From Druceiella hillmani (lineage: Eukaryota > Arthropoda > Insecta > Lepidoptera > Hepialidae): a stretch of 64,000 nucleotides of DNA. This document shows positions 1 through 12,360 of this stretch, piece after piece (the first letter of the stretch is position 1; each line of letters opens with the position of its first letter). The DNA lies in assembly GCA_039881145.1 (NCBI GenBank), contig JAYKKI010000009.1, forward strand, positions 9,611,501 to 9,675,500, in the 5' to 3' direction. The notes beneath the pieces were generated by a model. The model did not search any database. It was given only the letters and a program-made list of their open reading frames with translations, and was not told the DNA's origin. The translations under genes and the position numbers were made by a program.

Positions 1-254
1 TTCATTATTCACAATTAAATGAAACTACGTGATGTAGTATTATTTCTACTTTCTTTAATTTCTTTACGACCTAGGTTTCGTTGTATTACAACATCTTCAG
101 GTGGGATATTAGCAAAGATTCTTTTTTTTGTAATGGGTGTAAGATTATACTTTATGCACGTTTTGTTAAACCATATGCTTTGTACCGTCTTCTGAAATTT
201 AATTCGGAGTCGACGGTACAATATCGCCAATGTAGCCAAATCGGCTGTTTTCAA
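1..254 (-). mobile_element. Truncated copy of foldback repeat family (FB) with internal ORF
   Basis: The window opens inside this repeat. Positions 20-135 match the arm seen at 305, 1012, 38281, 46985 and 62037, with the near-palindrome ACTACGTGATGTAGT and the tag GACCTAGGTTTCGTTG. On the minus strand a 79-residue frame (254 to 15) runs from the interior into the arm and stops in it (ending SRSFI). It contains a basic stretch with the pattern K-x7-FN-x2-C-x5-L-x-P (FNKTCIKYNLTP, then KKRIFANIPPEDVV). That spacing resembles the N-terminal region of some insect Penelope-like reverse transcriptases, but the stretch is too short to prove it. A second copy begins directly after it at 258, giving a head-to-tail arrangement like that of Penelope pseudo-LTRs. 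Confidence 0.5.
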
Positions 255-257
255 GTA

Positions 258-428
258 TTGAATATATTTGGCGTTAATTTTGTAAAAATTAATTATTCAC
301 AATTAAATGAAACTACGTGATGTAGTATTATTTCTACTTTCTTTAATTTCTTTACCACGACCTAGGTTTTAAATTAAAGAAAGTAGAAATAATACTATAT
401 CATGTAGTTTCATTTAATTGTGCTTATT
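258..428. mobile_element. Foldback repeat FB, short-loop copy
   Basis: It starts with the FB outer motif TTGAATATATTTGGCG. The arm at about 300-365 is followed at once by its reverse complement (about 368-425), so the copy can fold into a near-perfect hairpin. The GGTGGG/TAGCAAAG interior seen in other copies is missing, so the loop is only a few bases. Confidence 0.75.
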
Positions 429-963
429 CATTATATTTATTAATAAATCGTTCAATGTAAAATAATATGTGTATCCATCCATTAAACGGATTTGTTTAAA
501 ATCGAACGGAGGAACTTGAAGGAATGTGTGAGCGTGAAGGCAACTTTCTAACATGTGGATGCTTAGCAATTAGGGATAGTTTAACTATTTTTTACTCCAG
601 TAAAGACTCGAAACTTTTCACTTTTTGTATTTATTTTATTATAACATACAACCCTTTTTCTTTTTTTCACACAAACATTTAATTTTGTAGAGGTGAAGCT
701 TCTTTGGGCACGATGGGAGTTAAAGTTCAAAATCGAATTTCGTGCAACGTTTTTCATACGTTTTCAAACAAAGTTTAGTTGTAACGTCTCAATGTAACGA
801 ATCTATCGTAAGGAGGACGAAAAATAGTTACTTAACTAACAACGAAGAGTGATAGATGAGCACAACAGACAAAAGTCAACCAACAAAAACGGCGCTCACT
901 CCTGCTGATATGTGCGTTATGTGTGTCAAAAGTAAACTGTCGAAACTTTATTTATTTAAGATT
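429..963. other. Gene-free spacer
   Basis: AT-rich unique sequence between two FB copies. I see no frame longer than about 60 codons, no RNA gene and no repeat. Confidence 0.6.
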
Positions 964-1137
964 GTTGAATATATTTGGCGATAATTTTATAAAAATTAAT
1001 TATTCACAATTAAATGAAACTACGTGATGTAGTATTATTTCTACTTTCTTTAAGTTCTTTACCACGACCTAGGTTCCGTTGTATTACAACATCTTCAGGT
1101 GGGATATTAGCAAAGGATCTTTGCTAACAGCCCATTT
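964..1137 (+). mobile_element. Foldback repeat FB, single-arm copy
   Basis: One complete arm (TTGAATATATTTGGCGAT, ACTACGTGATGTAGT, CACGACCTAGG, GGTGGGATATTAGCAAAG) followed by only the first bases of the return arm (CTTTGCTAACAGCCCA near 1118-1133). The second arm is absent, so this is a truncated foldback. Confidence 0.7.
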
Positions 1138-2026
1138 ATCTTGCCCATAAGTACGTTTGCAAATTTGAAGTGTAATCAGAGTGTTTCAGAAATATATATC
1201 CAAGACTGTTAGCTGCTAATGACTTGAATTTCGTAATGCAAGTGTGTAATTTTAATTTGTTATGTGCTCTATACGTTTCAATAGGTAGTAATATTTACAG
1301 GTAATTAATATTTGTTGGTGAATTAGTTATTGTTTATATTTTAAGCAGTTATTTTACATTGAGCATAATACTTGTTACTTCGTTTTTATCCTCACTTCTT
1401 TCTCCCTTTCTCTCTCTCTCTCTCTCTCTTTCTCCACTATGCTTCATAATCAAGGTTTAGATCGCCACAAGAAGTTTTATTTCTATCAGGTATACTGACT
1501 TGCAATAGCTTACTTTTTTTAATGTTAAACATGATATGATTGATACGAATTACAATGTAATTATTTATTTAGATAAAATTGACGGAAAATCAAAACGCAA
1601 CTATGAGACGAATGCATCTATTTCATAAAAACTCAAAAAATTGAGCGGGTAAACGAGCAATTCTTTCATACCAAAAGTAAATTTAATTTCAATATTGTCA
1701 CAAAATCATATACCTGTTATATCGTTCCGTGAAATGGAGTTGACGATTTGCGACACCACAATGTTTTAATTAAATCCTGTACTCACGGTTAGTTCACTTC
1801 AAAATCGCTTCGCAATATTCTTTTACGTCAGAAGCGCAGCGACAACTAACAATACTGGCACTTGACCTAACAAAAAAGAGGCCAAGAATTAATGATAAAT
1901 AGCGTCATTAGCCTGTTTTGAACACTTTAAATACATGCATCTATAATCGGTATATAATATTTCGAAAGTTATTTTGTAATATTGTAACTAATTTATCCCT
2001 TCTCAGAAGTAGCTCTTATTAACTGC
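1138..2026. other. Gene-free stretch with a (TC)n tract
   Basis: AT-rich sequence holding a pyrimidine tract of mainly TC repeats at 1401-1435. Nothing else is recognisable. Confidence 0.6.
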
Positions 2027-2158
2027 GTGCTTACGTACGTGCGTGCCTGCTTGCGTGCTTGCGTGCGGGCGTGCGTGTGGGCATGCCTGTGTGCGTGCGT
2101 GCGTACGTGTGTGTGGGCGTGCGTACGTGCCTGCCTGCGTGCGTGTGTATGTGTGTAC
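2027..2158. repeat. TGCG/TGTG alternating purine-pyrimidine microsatellite
   Basis: About 130 bp of mixed TGCG, TGTG, CTTGCG and TACG units, nearly all alternating purine-pyrimidine. The Cys/Val/Arg-rich frame on the plus strand and the His/Thr/Ala/Arg-rich frame on the minus strand are translations of the repeat, not genes. Confidence 0.85.
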
Positions 2159-2870
2159 AGATTCAAATTTAAACATATAATGTTGGAATTAAAAGTAGGA
2201 TACATTGAGTGATATTCTTATTTTCATCCTCCGTAATTTTTTTCAGAGTTCTGCCAATAAATGGTTAAAAAGAAACTCTTAAACATAGTTTCATCAAGTT
2301 TGTCACCGTAATCTTTCTATTTTTACAATTAAAACTTATTTTAAAGCAGATGCTTGCGAGCAGGCACGCCAGCCTCTTGGGTATATTTCAAATGGTTATG
2401 AAACAATGAGTGCGTATAGTCTATATAAAGATTTTTTCAATATCCGTCTTATTAGAAACTATTAAAAACTGTAAATAAATAATTTATAATATATTTTAGT
2501 ATTCGCAAACCCTTTTTAAAATGTTTTAACCATATGTTTCTCAATAAGCTTGTTAACAATCATACTTTATCTTGTACAGGTGTAATATACAAAACGATAT
2601 TATAAACTCATGTAAGAAAACAGAACGGTCTTTTTTGTTTAAATTCTGAATGAATTTATGCACAGTTGTCGTCTGTGACCTCATTCTTTGTAACGGTAAA
2701 AAAAAGAACAAATAGAAAAGAGGTTAATTTAATTTTTTATTATAAAAATATCATGAGATCGAAATGCATTCTGCTGATGATTGTTAACGCCAAGCTCTTA
2801 AATGCATTATGTGAAAGAAAATATATTTAAATCATTATTAAATACGGACTCTTAAATTAAGTAATAAACT
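2159..2870. other. Gene-free stretch
   Basis: AT-rich sequence without a recognisable coding, RNA or repeat signal. Confidence 0.55.
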
Positions 2871-2894
2871 ATGGCTTTATATAAACAGACGCGT

Positions 2895-3270
2895 TATACC
2901 AACACCTACTACAAGAGGAAACCGGAGGGCTTATGTCTCAAAAATGCTGTGAGCCAGGCAAATGAGGCCATCCATATATTAAGATACCATCGTCGCAAGT
3001 GGTTCATTTTAAAACTAATCACAAATGTGAATATAGCGTTTTTTATTTCTATATATTTCAGGTCTATATATTTTATTTATAAAAGTTATTTAATTAATAT
3101 GACGGATGAAAACATTTTTTAATAACATTAGATAATATAATGCTCTTTAAAAAGAATTGTATTATTTTACAACTTGTCGTTCAAAATTACGGCGCGCGCA
3201 TTTGGTTTGCAATGACCTCATTATAGTGACGCGTAAAAAGAGGGCTCCGGTCTTGTCTAGTAGTAGGTGT
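2895..3270. repeat. Imperfect inverted repeat (about 35 bp arms)
   Basis: CCAACACCTACTAC followed by AAACCGGAGGGCT (about 2899-2932) is mirrored by AGGGCTCCGGTCTTG and AGTAGTAGGTGTTG (3240-3274). An 83-codon plus-strand frame (2871-3122) lies between and resembles no family I know; its second half is AT-rich. It may be a small decayed inverted-repeat element or a chance pair. Confidence 0.35.
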
Positions 3271-3367
3271 TGATTATATTCATACTAAATACGTCATAAA
3301 AATAACACCAGTATTAAACGTATACCATTAGAGCTAACTATATATTACAGTTTTGTATATTTATATG

Positions 3368-3772
3368 ATAACAGGAAATGTGTCTCATTTTAGTCGTAAA
3401 TATTTCGTAAATATTAATAATAAAATATATAATTAAAATTAACTCTTCCCAACCTAGCGGTTGCTTGAGCGAGACGCTAGTTGAATAAGGCTCGAAGATC
3501 CATTACACTATACGGAATCATTGTTGTTAAAAAGAGATAATCAAATGTTTAATATAATCAAATTCTAAGTTATATGTCATTAACCGCCGACCGCTGACTA
3601 ATGTGAACACTTGTATACGCCGGTTCACAAGTAAAAGCGTTTCTCTCTCTCGCTCTTATATAAAATTCAACTATCGTCTCGCTCAAGCAAGCGCTAGGTT
3701 GGAAAGAGTTAATTTTAATTATATATTTTATTATTAATATTTACGAATAAAATGAGACATATTTCCTGTTAT
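3368..3772. mobile_element. Palindromic MITE of 405 bp with ~115 bp terminal inverted repeats
   Basis: The left arm (3368 to about 3483) starts ATAACAGGAAATGTGTCTC and contains AACCTAGCGGTTGCTTGAGC near its inner end. The right arm (about 3665-3772) is its reverse complement with few mismatches and ends TTTCCTGTTAT. The left arm has about 12 extra bases where CGTAAATATT is duplicated. The 180 bp centre has no coding potential, as expected for a non-autonomous element. No clear target-site duplication is visible, so the superfamily is unassigned. Confidence 0.75.
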
Positions 3773-6284
3773 TCACAGTTACTATATAATTTGTGACAGC
3801 ATACAGGATGGCATTTTTAAATATTTTTTTAATACATTTGACAACTCGGAGTGACGTGAAGTTTCGACGATAGTACACAATTAACCCAATTCTAGACAAT
3901 TATCGTTCTTTTAAGTTCCCATTTTACAGCGCAAATAACGCATCTATGTATAAAATATCATTGAAAGTAAATATATAAAGCGTAACTAAATTTTGACTGC
4001 AGCAATCACTAACTGGTGATACGAAGCTGGTTATATAGATTCGAAATAAACGCAATTTTTTTTAGTTAAATGCAGGTGATTTAACAATTTATTGATTAAA
4101 TTTAAATATTAGATTGTAACGCTAAACCGTAGATCAAAATATATACAAAATATATAGTAAAAAGTCATCAGGATTAGGCAAATTTGTGACATGTTAACTT
4201 TATTTTCCCGGTGTTGCACCATGTAATGATCATCAGTTCAGGGCTCTGAGGAACTATGTATAAAGACATCGGCAGCCCGGAATTCCTCCAGAAAACCATG
4301 TCAGTCATCATATTTTCACGCTGAAGATATATTGTTACTACCTACCGGATGTTTATATACTACATATTTTTTATGAAAGCAAATCCCTGTTAACAATTCA
4401 TTAGCCAATCCAACAAATTCGTTATAAACAGTTTTCGCTTAAAATGCCTGTGTAGCCACACTACTTAATATTTTCTTTTAGTATGAAGATCGTACTTTAA
4501 TGTAAACAAACTTGTCGAGAATGAAAATACATTTCTGAATTAAAAAATAATCTCATTTATGCGGGTGCTCGAAGTTCAGATAAAATGAAGTAATATTATT
4601 TTTGCGAGTAAGTTTCTGTAAAAGTATTTGAACTCTGACTAAAGTTAATAAATTCGATGAAGGTAAGCATAGGTAAAAAATTTAAAATAAATCTTGGGTA
4701 ATTTAATTTCTCTTCATCATTAATTGTGCAACAGCGTTTATGTTAAATTAATTACAATTTATAATGACAAAATGTAATTAATTTTTATTATAACTGAATT
4801 TCACATAAATGTCAGGAAGTCTTGCACTTGTTCAAAAGGTGTTATAAATGTAAAGTATTGGCAAATGGCAAAACTGGTGAAGTCCAATTTGAGCAATAAT
4901 TAATAATTTTTTCATGATATGATAATATGTGAAGGAAACTGTACCGAAAACCATCCTCATTATTGTTAAATTAAGGTTATATTTTGTTTTTATTTGATAT
5001 AGTTTAAAACTTTTGCGTTTGCCTTCGAATGTATTAGGTTTCTATCTGTTAAAACCAGCCTACTTCAGTTGATGTAACATTCAGACAGATTACAGCTGTA
5101 TTGAAAATATACATTTTAACACCACAAACTAACAAAAATCGTTTTCTAGTTAACGAAAAATACTTGTCCGTATGAAAATAAGTTAGAAAATAATTTTTCC
5201 TTTAAAAACAAATTTCATGAATTCCTATATTATACGAAGAGATCGATTAGAAAGAAGCATATAGGCAAAATGTTTATACCTAAAAAGTTTTCATTGAATT
5301 ATCATTATTAACTAACAACCTGAAATAGAAACACGGAACGTTTCTGTAGAGCCCGCGCCCAAAAAATACCGACTTGTTTGTATTTTCAGGGTTAGCAGAT
5401 ATTGTATTATACTAAATAATGAATACTCTTTAGCAATTTTACACAACATTGCTAAAGGGAATAATGGTTTTGTTTATATTAGCAATTATGCTTAGGTGTA
5501 TAAAATACATTTTTAGATTAGGTTTATGACGCATTCACATTTATTTTTAAATATGTATTTCTCTCTCTGTCCACGAGTAAACTAAACTAATTATATGGAA
5601 ATTGCTTTCTCGTATTACTAACCTCCACAAATAATTCTTATTATGAAGTATCTTATCTACTGAATATATCAGATATACAGTAAAGTACGGAAGAAAGTAG
5701 TTAGTTTTAAATATAGGTAGAAAATTTTATTTATTTATTTATATTACGTATTAATAGAAATTAAAATAGTAGTACTATTCAAAACATTTCATTACTAAAT
5801 TTGAACTCCAAATATGTGATTTCTACTCAGCATATATATGTACGCACTTGGGAGGTCGCTGTACTGAAATTATATTTAATCGGCTCTTTATTGTACCAAT
5901 ATTTGTAAAGTTGTTTATCTACACGTATTAAGGTACATTGACTTTCTTTTATCTCCGAGTATTTATATATTATCTCCTCTTCAACGAGTAAAAATATTTT
6001 AATAATATTTAACACGGAGGTCATTGAGGTTAAGAATATAAAATCACGAACTGTTCAGATTGTAGGCGTGTTTATTGGAAGCGCTCTAGGAAGCTTTATA
6101 TTATTTGATAGCACAGAGATTTATAAGTTTTAGGGTCTAAATATTTTTGAAACGAGTATAAGATGAGTACTTGTTATCAGGTGTAGAATGCGTTATAACA
6201 CAGTAGAAGCTCAGGTAGCGAATACGGAATGTATTTTCGTGATTTTATACGCTCTTTTGTAAGCCAAAGGTAAGGTTCAAACTA
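3773..6284. other. Gene-free stretch
   Basis: 2.5 kb of AT-rich sequence. The only frame above 60 codons (minus, 5827-6024) is composition-driven. A slightly richer patch near 4200-4320 resembles nothing I can name. Confidence 0.5.
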
Positions 6285-6600
6285 GAGACGGCAATACACA
6301 CAACTTGAGACAGCGCGAAAGAGACGGGCTATCGCCAAGTGAGACAGCACATACGCCCGACACCGAGGGATGAACAAAACGACCCCCACCACTGACGCAT
6401 TTCGCAGTTTGCCACCGACCGTCTTAGAAAGCAGAGAAGAGCTCTCCGCGCGCCGTGCTGGGTGCTGGGTTCTGTCGCTCGAATCGAGGCGTTGCGATAC
6501 GCTTCACCGCTGAAGGTGCCATAGAGGATGATGTTTCCACTATTTGACCCGAGGAGTTGTAATGCGCGAGATGCAGCCATTGTTTACCGCGTGTTGGCTA
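6285..6600 (-). promoter_or_regulatory. CpG-rich island; possible promoter or first exon
   Basis: These ~315 bp stand out from their AT-rich surroundings by high GC and many CpGs (for example CTCTCCGCGCGCCGTGC near 6440). On the minus strand an ATG at 6580 in a good context (GTAAACAATGG) opens an 83-codon frame beginning MAASRALQLLGSNSGN. A possible splice donor, GCG|GTGAAG, lies inside it near 6511. This could be the 5' exon and promoter of a gene whose other exons are outside the window, or an isolated GC-rich repeat. I do not recognise the peptide. Confidence 0.3.
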
Positions 6601-7373
6601 TTATTTGGCATTGTCTTATTTCATTATTTGAAATAGTCTTCCACGCTTAGAAATGTGTGGCCCTCGTTGTTTGGTATCTGCAACTACACTCTATTTACGA
6701 TATTACATTCAGAATGTTATCTATGAATGGCATGTTACAAAATTAAAATGTACTGGCATTTTATAAGTAACGACTAAAGAAAGATCCTTATAAAACCGCA
6801 TGCTACTTTTTTCAGGCAGCCATTTAATTTTCAATCTAGAAATCAATTTATGAATCGATTTTAATGAAGTTTCTTTTTAATCGGAGTTAAAAATATTTAA
6901 CTTTAAAAAATACTTCAAGTTTTGTAATAAATTTCACCAGGTCAATAAATTGATATTTTGATAAAATTATATTGGTAACAAAATTTGAATGATAGGTTGA
7001 TGTAATAAAACAGCCACGCCGTAACTCGTCTAACGTCAATAAATAAAATTTAAATACATTTATTTTTGGTGTATAATACTGCCATAGGTAAATTTGTTAA
7101 GATTGCAGTATAAAACAGTATTATTATACTAAGCCCAACTATATTTAAAATAATAACCTGTGAAACACAAATGATGAAACATTGTGAATCTGTGTAATAT
7201 TTTCAGAATTATTTAGAAGTAATGATCGATCTTAAAATTCTAGGCTTATTTTACCAAATTAATATAGGTTTACAAAAACGTCACAGATAATACAGTCTAA
7301 TATTTATATTTTATTACAGGAGACCTATTCATTGGACTTTATTGCAATGAGTAATATACCGTAATATGAAGAG

Positions 7374-7375
<2 letters not shown>
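6601..7375. other. Gene-free stretch
   Basis: AT-rich; nothing recognisable. Confidence 0.55.
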
Positions 7376-7448
<73 letters not shown>

Positions 7449-7452
7449 TATA
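7376..7452. repeat. (TA)n microsatellite
   Basis: 77 bp of TA with a single TG interruption. Confidence 0.95.
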
Positions 7453-8528
7453 CATACAATCCAGTTTTTTGTCATTTACCCATGGCAAGAAATAAATATG
7501 GAATGATCATATTTATTACTTTAAATTATTCGCATGCACATAAAGTGAACAAGACATGTTTAAAAAGTTCGACTGTCATGGACACTGTAAGACATTGCAG
7601 CTTTAGTACAAATTGTTTTGTAACTATTGTTTAGAAAAAAACCATACGCAGTACTTGATTTTATAATAAAATATAATAAAATAAAGCAAAGTATTACCAA
7701 AGTTTAAAACCAAAAGTATATACTTCTTATACTTTTTAAGATAAATAGAAATAAAATGAATTCATAAAAATGTTTAAAGTTCAAAGAAAAGCGATTCTCA
7801 ATTTTAGGTAAATTAATATACTGACAAAAATATAGTTAATTTTTTTCTGCTTTTCATTTAGTAAACAATCGGCTTAATGTTGCTGCTTTTTACCAGGAAG
7901 GCGAGAAACTGGCTTCATTATGTGATTTTCACATAACTATGAGCTTATGAATGCCATGACATGACTCGAAAATATCCAGGATAATTTTTTGTTTTGAGTA
8001 TCTGAAGTGTGACCTTATAAAATTTATTTTTGGATTTTTTAAATTATTACGGACAATAAGTGCCTATGTTTTCAAAGCCATTTTATTTTGCACCTAAAAT
8101 AGAATTGTTAGTGAAAACAAAATTGCCCAGCTCAGGTTTTTTCCTTATGATAATATTATTTTTATTAAGTAATGACACGATAGGTATATATTAGTTAATT
8201 ATAAATAATAATTAGGCAAATATATAAGAAATACCTACTCATATTCTATGCCCTCGGCCATATTTATAATAAAAATTTCAAAGCTGAATATTTAAAAACA
8301 GCTCGGAATATATAGAAGAGACGAATAAATCCGAACCAAACGGAGACGGTCTCCCAGTACTAAAAAAGAGAAATTTTTGAGGGCAAGCGTTTGTAAAAAT
8401 TAAACTATTTGATAAATAGTTGCAAAACTTAATAGACTCCTATTCTGATCTTGCACCAATCAATAGAAAAAATCCCCGTAGAATGATTGCAACCTATAAA
8501 GTATTCCGATACTTCCATACAGATATGT
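7453..8528. other. Gene-free stretch
   Basis: AT-rich sequence without supported features; the 68-codon plus-strand frame starting in the TA tract is not credible. Confidence 0.55.
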
Positions 8529-8529
8529 G

Positions 8530-8593
<64 letters not shown>
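8529..8593. repeat. (AT)n microsatellite
   Basis: About 65 bp of AT repeat with one TG step. The Ile/Tyr-rich frame across it is an artefact. Confidence 0.95.
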
Positions 8594-8596
<3 letters not shown>

Positions 8597-8882
8597 GGGG
8601 AGGTGCATGTCCTTTCTCAAATGCAAATTTATATTGTAAAATTATTGAAAAAAATATACTTTTTTAGGGGAAAATATTTTCTTTTCAAAAAAGTTAAAAA
8701 CTTGTAAAATTATTCGGTTTAAAATTACTTCTATCATCAAAGCTCAAAGTTGGCGCGTTAGTCGATAATAAAGCCGCGCGTAGTGTGCAATTATACCATA
8801 AACAATTAATTAAAGTATCAATAAGACAGATGCTACAGTAAAATTATAATGAAATAATATGATATGAAAGAAGAAGTACTTA

Positions 8883-9175
8883 GAGATCAAATGGTAGCCC
8901 TAGATTTTCCATATTTGCCTGTTGTAGTCGTTTCTTACTTGAGGTCAGTTTTCCACTTTTCCAAATGTGTCATGTTGAATACCAGAATATTTCGTAGAGT
9001 ATGGCCCAGGTAATTGTTACTATTATGAAATTTCTGTAGCTATTTTCTGTGGTTTCACTCGCGTAAACATTATAGCGTTCGCAATTTCCATGTGTGGTGA
9101 AATTTGAAACTTTCCGACAAAATAATTTCTCTCAGCGTCGCGTCATCCATAGCTCTCCATGACTGTTCATAATAT
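8883..9175 (+). repeat. Inverted repeat pair IR9, left arm
   Basis: It matches the reverse complement of 10508-10797 over about 290 bp. Shared anchors include TCCATATTTGCCTGTTGTAG, GTGTCATGTTGAATACCAGA, AGTATGGCCCAGGTAA and CATCCATAGCTCT. The arms enclose a 1.33 kb spacer without coding potential that contains short AT microsatellites at 9211-9232 and 9771-9801. Confidence 0.8.
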
Positions 9176-9769
9176 ACGGAAAATATATATAATTTACGGA
9201 TACAGATACAGATATATATATATATATTTATTTATTTTGTTCAATTATTATTAATTTATCCCAAAAATCGAAGTTGGTGTCATGACAAAGAACACATATA
9301 TTAAGTTAATTATTAACGTTAGTCAGTTGTCAAATTACACTATATTGATTTCATAATTATGCAGGGATGATTTACGTGAGTGAACATGACACAACTGCAT
9401 CAAATGATTAGTAATTGAATACATTTTAACAGAATCTAGTCTATATTATCACTAGACCCATTATAATCAACAAAATTATACTCTCATTACTTCAGTTGTT
9501 GTCAAAAGTGGTTTCACAAAGGCTCTTTCAATTTCAGTTTTATATATTATATTACATACACGGAAACATAATAACAATACCAGTCTAAAGTATTATAATT
9601 TTAATAGACATTAAAAAATTAAATTTATTAGAATGGAATTACTTATATTAAAAGTAAATTTATTAATAGATATTAGCGACGGATGACGCTTCGTTGCGCT
9701 TACATTCGTCACGTACATTATCGTTTTTTGTACCGTTTTCTTGAATTTGTATTATATTATAGGAATTTG

Positions 9770-9801
<32 letters not shown>

Positions 9802-10507
9802 CCCATAATATAATATAATATATAAATAATCCGAAGTAGGTAAGGCAATGGCGAATACCCCAAAATCTGTGTATATTTGTTTATACAAAAAAACTCAAAG
9901 AAATCCGCAGTTAATCACAAAAAACACACAAGCATGTCGGCATTTAAATATAAGAATAACATTGAAAGGAACCCTTTTTCAGTTGAGACATATTAAGTAT
10001 GGAAAGTAATCGATCCGCCCAGGTAATTTCAATCGAACGTAAAATTATTTCAGAATGAGGTACAGTTCCGCCTTCACTCTTTATGTGTCCAAAATTCTTC
10101 ATTTTTAATACATTTTAGATAATAATATTAATTAGTTTAATTTTTTTTTTTAAATTTCCAATAATCTTTATGTTATATTTTGCAATCAATATTTTGGTCA
10201 CAGGAAATACGGATCTATATAATGAAACCTGATAGTTTTTGTATGTTTTCGAATTACTAATTTAATCATAAATATCTCTAACTTTCTGCAATAATTTGAG
10301 AATTCGGCACTTACATCAGAAAATTGTAATGGATTCTCAACTTTTATTATTTAACTTCACGCTAGGACATAATAATTGCAACATGTTTACAAAGCTTTCG
10401 TAAACGTTTATGCGGTGAATAAGCATGTGAATACCCTTGTAGTGAACGTTCGTCTTGTATGTAACAGATATTTTTCCCGTAAATTTCAGATATGTATTGA
10501 TATACAT

Positions 10508-10797
10508 GAGCCATTTTCTTGACCATGAACAGGCATAAAGAGCTATGGATGACGTGATGCTGAGAGAAATTATTTTGTCGGAAATTTTCAAATTTCTCCA
10601 CACATGGAATTGCGGGCGCTATAATGTTTACGGGAGTGAAACCACAGAAAATAGCTAGAGAAATTTCATAATAGTAAACATTACCTGGGCCATACTCTAC
10701 GAAATATTCTGGTATTCAACATGACACATTTGGAAAAGTAGAAAACTGACCTCAAGTAAGAAACTACTACAACAGGCAAATATGGAAAATTTTTAAG
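10508..10797 (-). repeat. Inverted repeat pair IR9, right arm
   Basis: Reverse-complement partner of 8883-9175, visibly diverged with small indels. The overlapping minus-strand frames here (10337-10603) cross the repeat edge and match nothing known. The pair may be two opposed insertions of one repeat, or the ends of a 1.9 kb element. Confidence 0.8.
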
Positions 10798-11936
10798 AAC
10801 ATATCTATTTAATGGTGTAGAAAATGAGTCTGAATATCATGTAATTATTTACAAAATTACACATGCTAAGATTAAAGAAAGGAGAGGCAAAAGTAAAAAT
10901 GGAATGAAAGAAAAAAAAACATTTTGCGCAGAGTTTGTTCAAATGAAAATATTTATTGTCAACATGATGAAATAAAGTGAATACCTTTAACAATTTCCAA
11001 GATTGACATAAATAGTTCTTTGAGGTACTAATCATTGAACCAATAACTTGGAAACTTTCAAAGCGCCAAGTGAGGAAAAGTAAATATTACTGGAATAGAT
11101 ATTTTCCTTTGTTAGACAATGTAAAACCAATCGTCAAAGTACTTTTTTCCGTGTTTAAGGAAATGAAAATGTCGTGAAGTAAAAAAAAAAGGTTTATAGA
11201 GGAAAAAAATAACCAGGATATATAAATAGAAGTTATTAAGAAATAAAATAATCCCGAAACAAAACACACGATATCTTAGTGTTTTTAAACAAAATCTTAG
11301 TATTTTTAAACACATTTATATCGTGTGTAGTTTAGTACAGTGTACGTTTTTCCTTTTTTTATTTTTTCTTTTGTTATTGAGGCAAACAAATAAATTTGGG
11401 CATTAATAATTTATTCAAGTTTAATTGGGCTACGGAACTTTCATTTGTAACAATATGTGCATTTTTAAAATTAAGTTATTGACTTACTAATTTTGCATTC
11501 CGTATATTTGATGTTTATCGAAAATTCAAATTTATTTAATGGTGAATGGTGATGGTAATGGTGTTCATTTAGAAAAAAATTGCAAGTGAATGAAATGACA
11601 ATAAAAGACGAAAAACTTAAAATTATCAAGTCTATCGACAAATTTAAAAGAAATTCAAAACAGAAATAATTTTGGAATAAAAATAAAGTACGCACATTTG
11701 CCTCAATTAATTTTTCATTGCTTACATTTATAAGTGGAAAGATATACATAATATTGTCCAAATATCAAAATATCTGTGTCAAAAAATACATTACGCCAAA
11801 ATTCAGAACCCCAAATATAAGACAAATCTTTAAACAGTTTGTCTTTTTTCAATGAAAAAACATTTGTTCTCCTCAGGATCATTTCAGAGAACGGTCCAAA
11901 AACGGAAAAAGTTTAGACATAATGTAATTTATCGTT
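10798..11936. other. Gene-free stretch
   Basis: Several short minus-strand frames (10805-11035, 11087-11315, 11471-11761) are rich in Phe, Ile, Leu and Lys, as expected from A/T-rich DNA. A small direct repeat around AAAATCTTAGT/TATTTTTAAAC lies near 11280-11312. Confidence 0.55.
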
Positions 11937-12029
11937 TTGATCATACTTAAAACATTAAGTTACAATGTTTGTAATTGCCAAAATTCAAGAAGGGACTATA
12001 AATATTCTGTCGCTCCATTTTTAATGCAA

Positions 12030-12236
12030 TATAATTTTCAGGGTTTCCCCGTTAAATTTCAAGTTGCTCTCGGTGCAAATGTTTTAATTTTATTGCGGGA
12101 CGAGAGGAGGAAATTCATTTTCGGTTTCTTAAAACCAAAGATGTCGTCCATGCATTCGTGTCGGGTAGAGAATGACAGCGGGAAACGCTTTTGGAAAGTG
12201 TTTCCGGTTCTCCAAGAAAGCTAGTGGAAACCGATA
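12030..12236 (+). other. Higher-complexity segment, possible relic exon
   Basis: A TTTTCAG acceptor-like site (12034-12040) precedes about 190 bp of balanced composition with an open plus-strand frame ending at 12224. That frame reads through FPVKFQVALGANVLILLRDE and RKFIFGFLKPK. I recognise no domain and find no partner exon. It could be a relic exon, a lncRNA exon or a transposon piece. Confidence 0.2.
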
Positions 12237-12360
12237 TTTTTGAGAATAAAAATTTTAAATCATCCCTTTGCATATGTTATTATTTTGTTGGAAAATGCAC
12301 AATTATTTAGAGATTGCTTTGTATAATGAGGTGTTTTAAATATTTCAGATTTATAATTTA

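Noticed and set aside
990..1030. Hammerhead ribozyme in the foldback arm (expected if Penelope-like)
   Set aside because: The core CTGANGA...GAAA with a GTH cleavage site is not present in the arm on either strand.
1993..2212. Cys/Arg- or His/Thr-rich peptides of 61-70 codons
   Set aside because: Translation of the TGCG/TGTG microsatellite on either strand.
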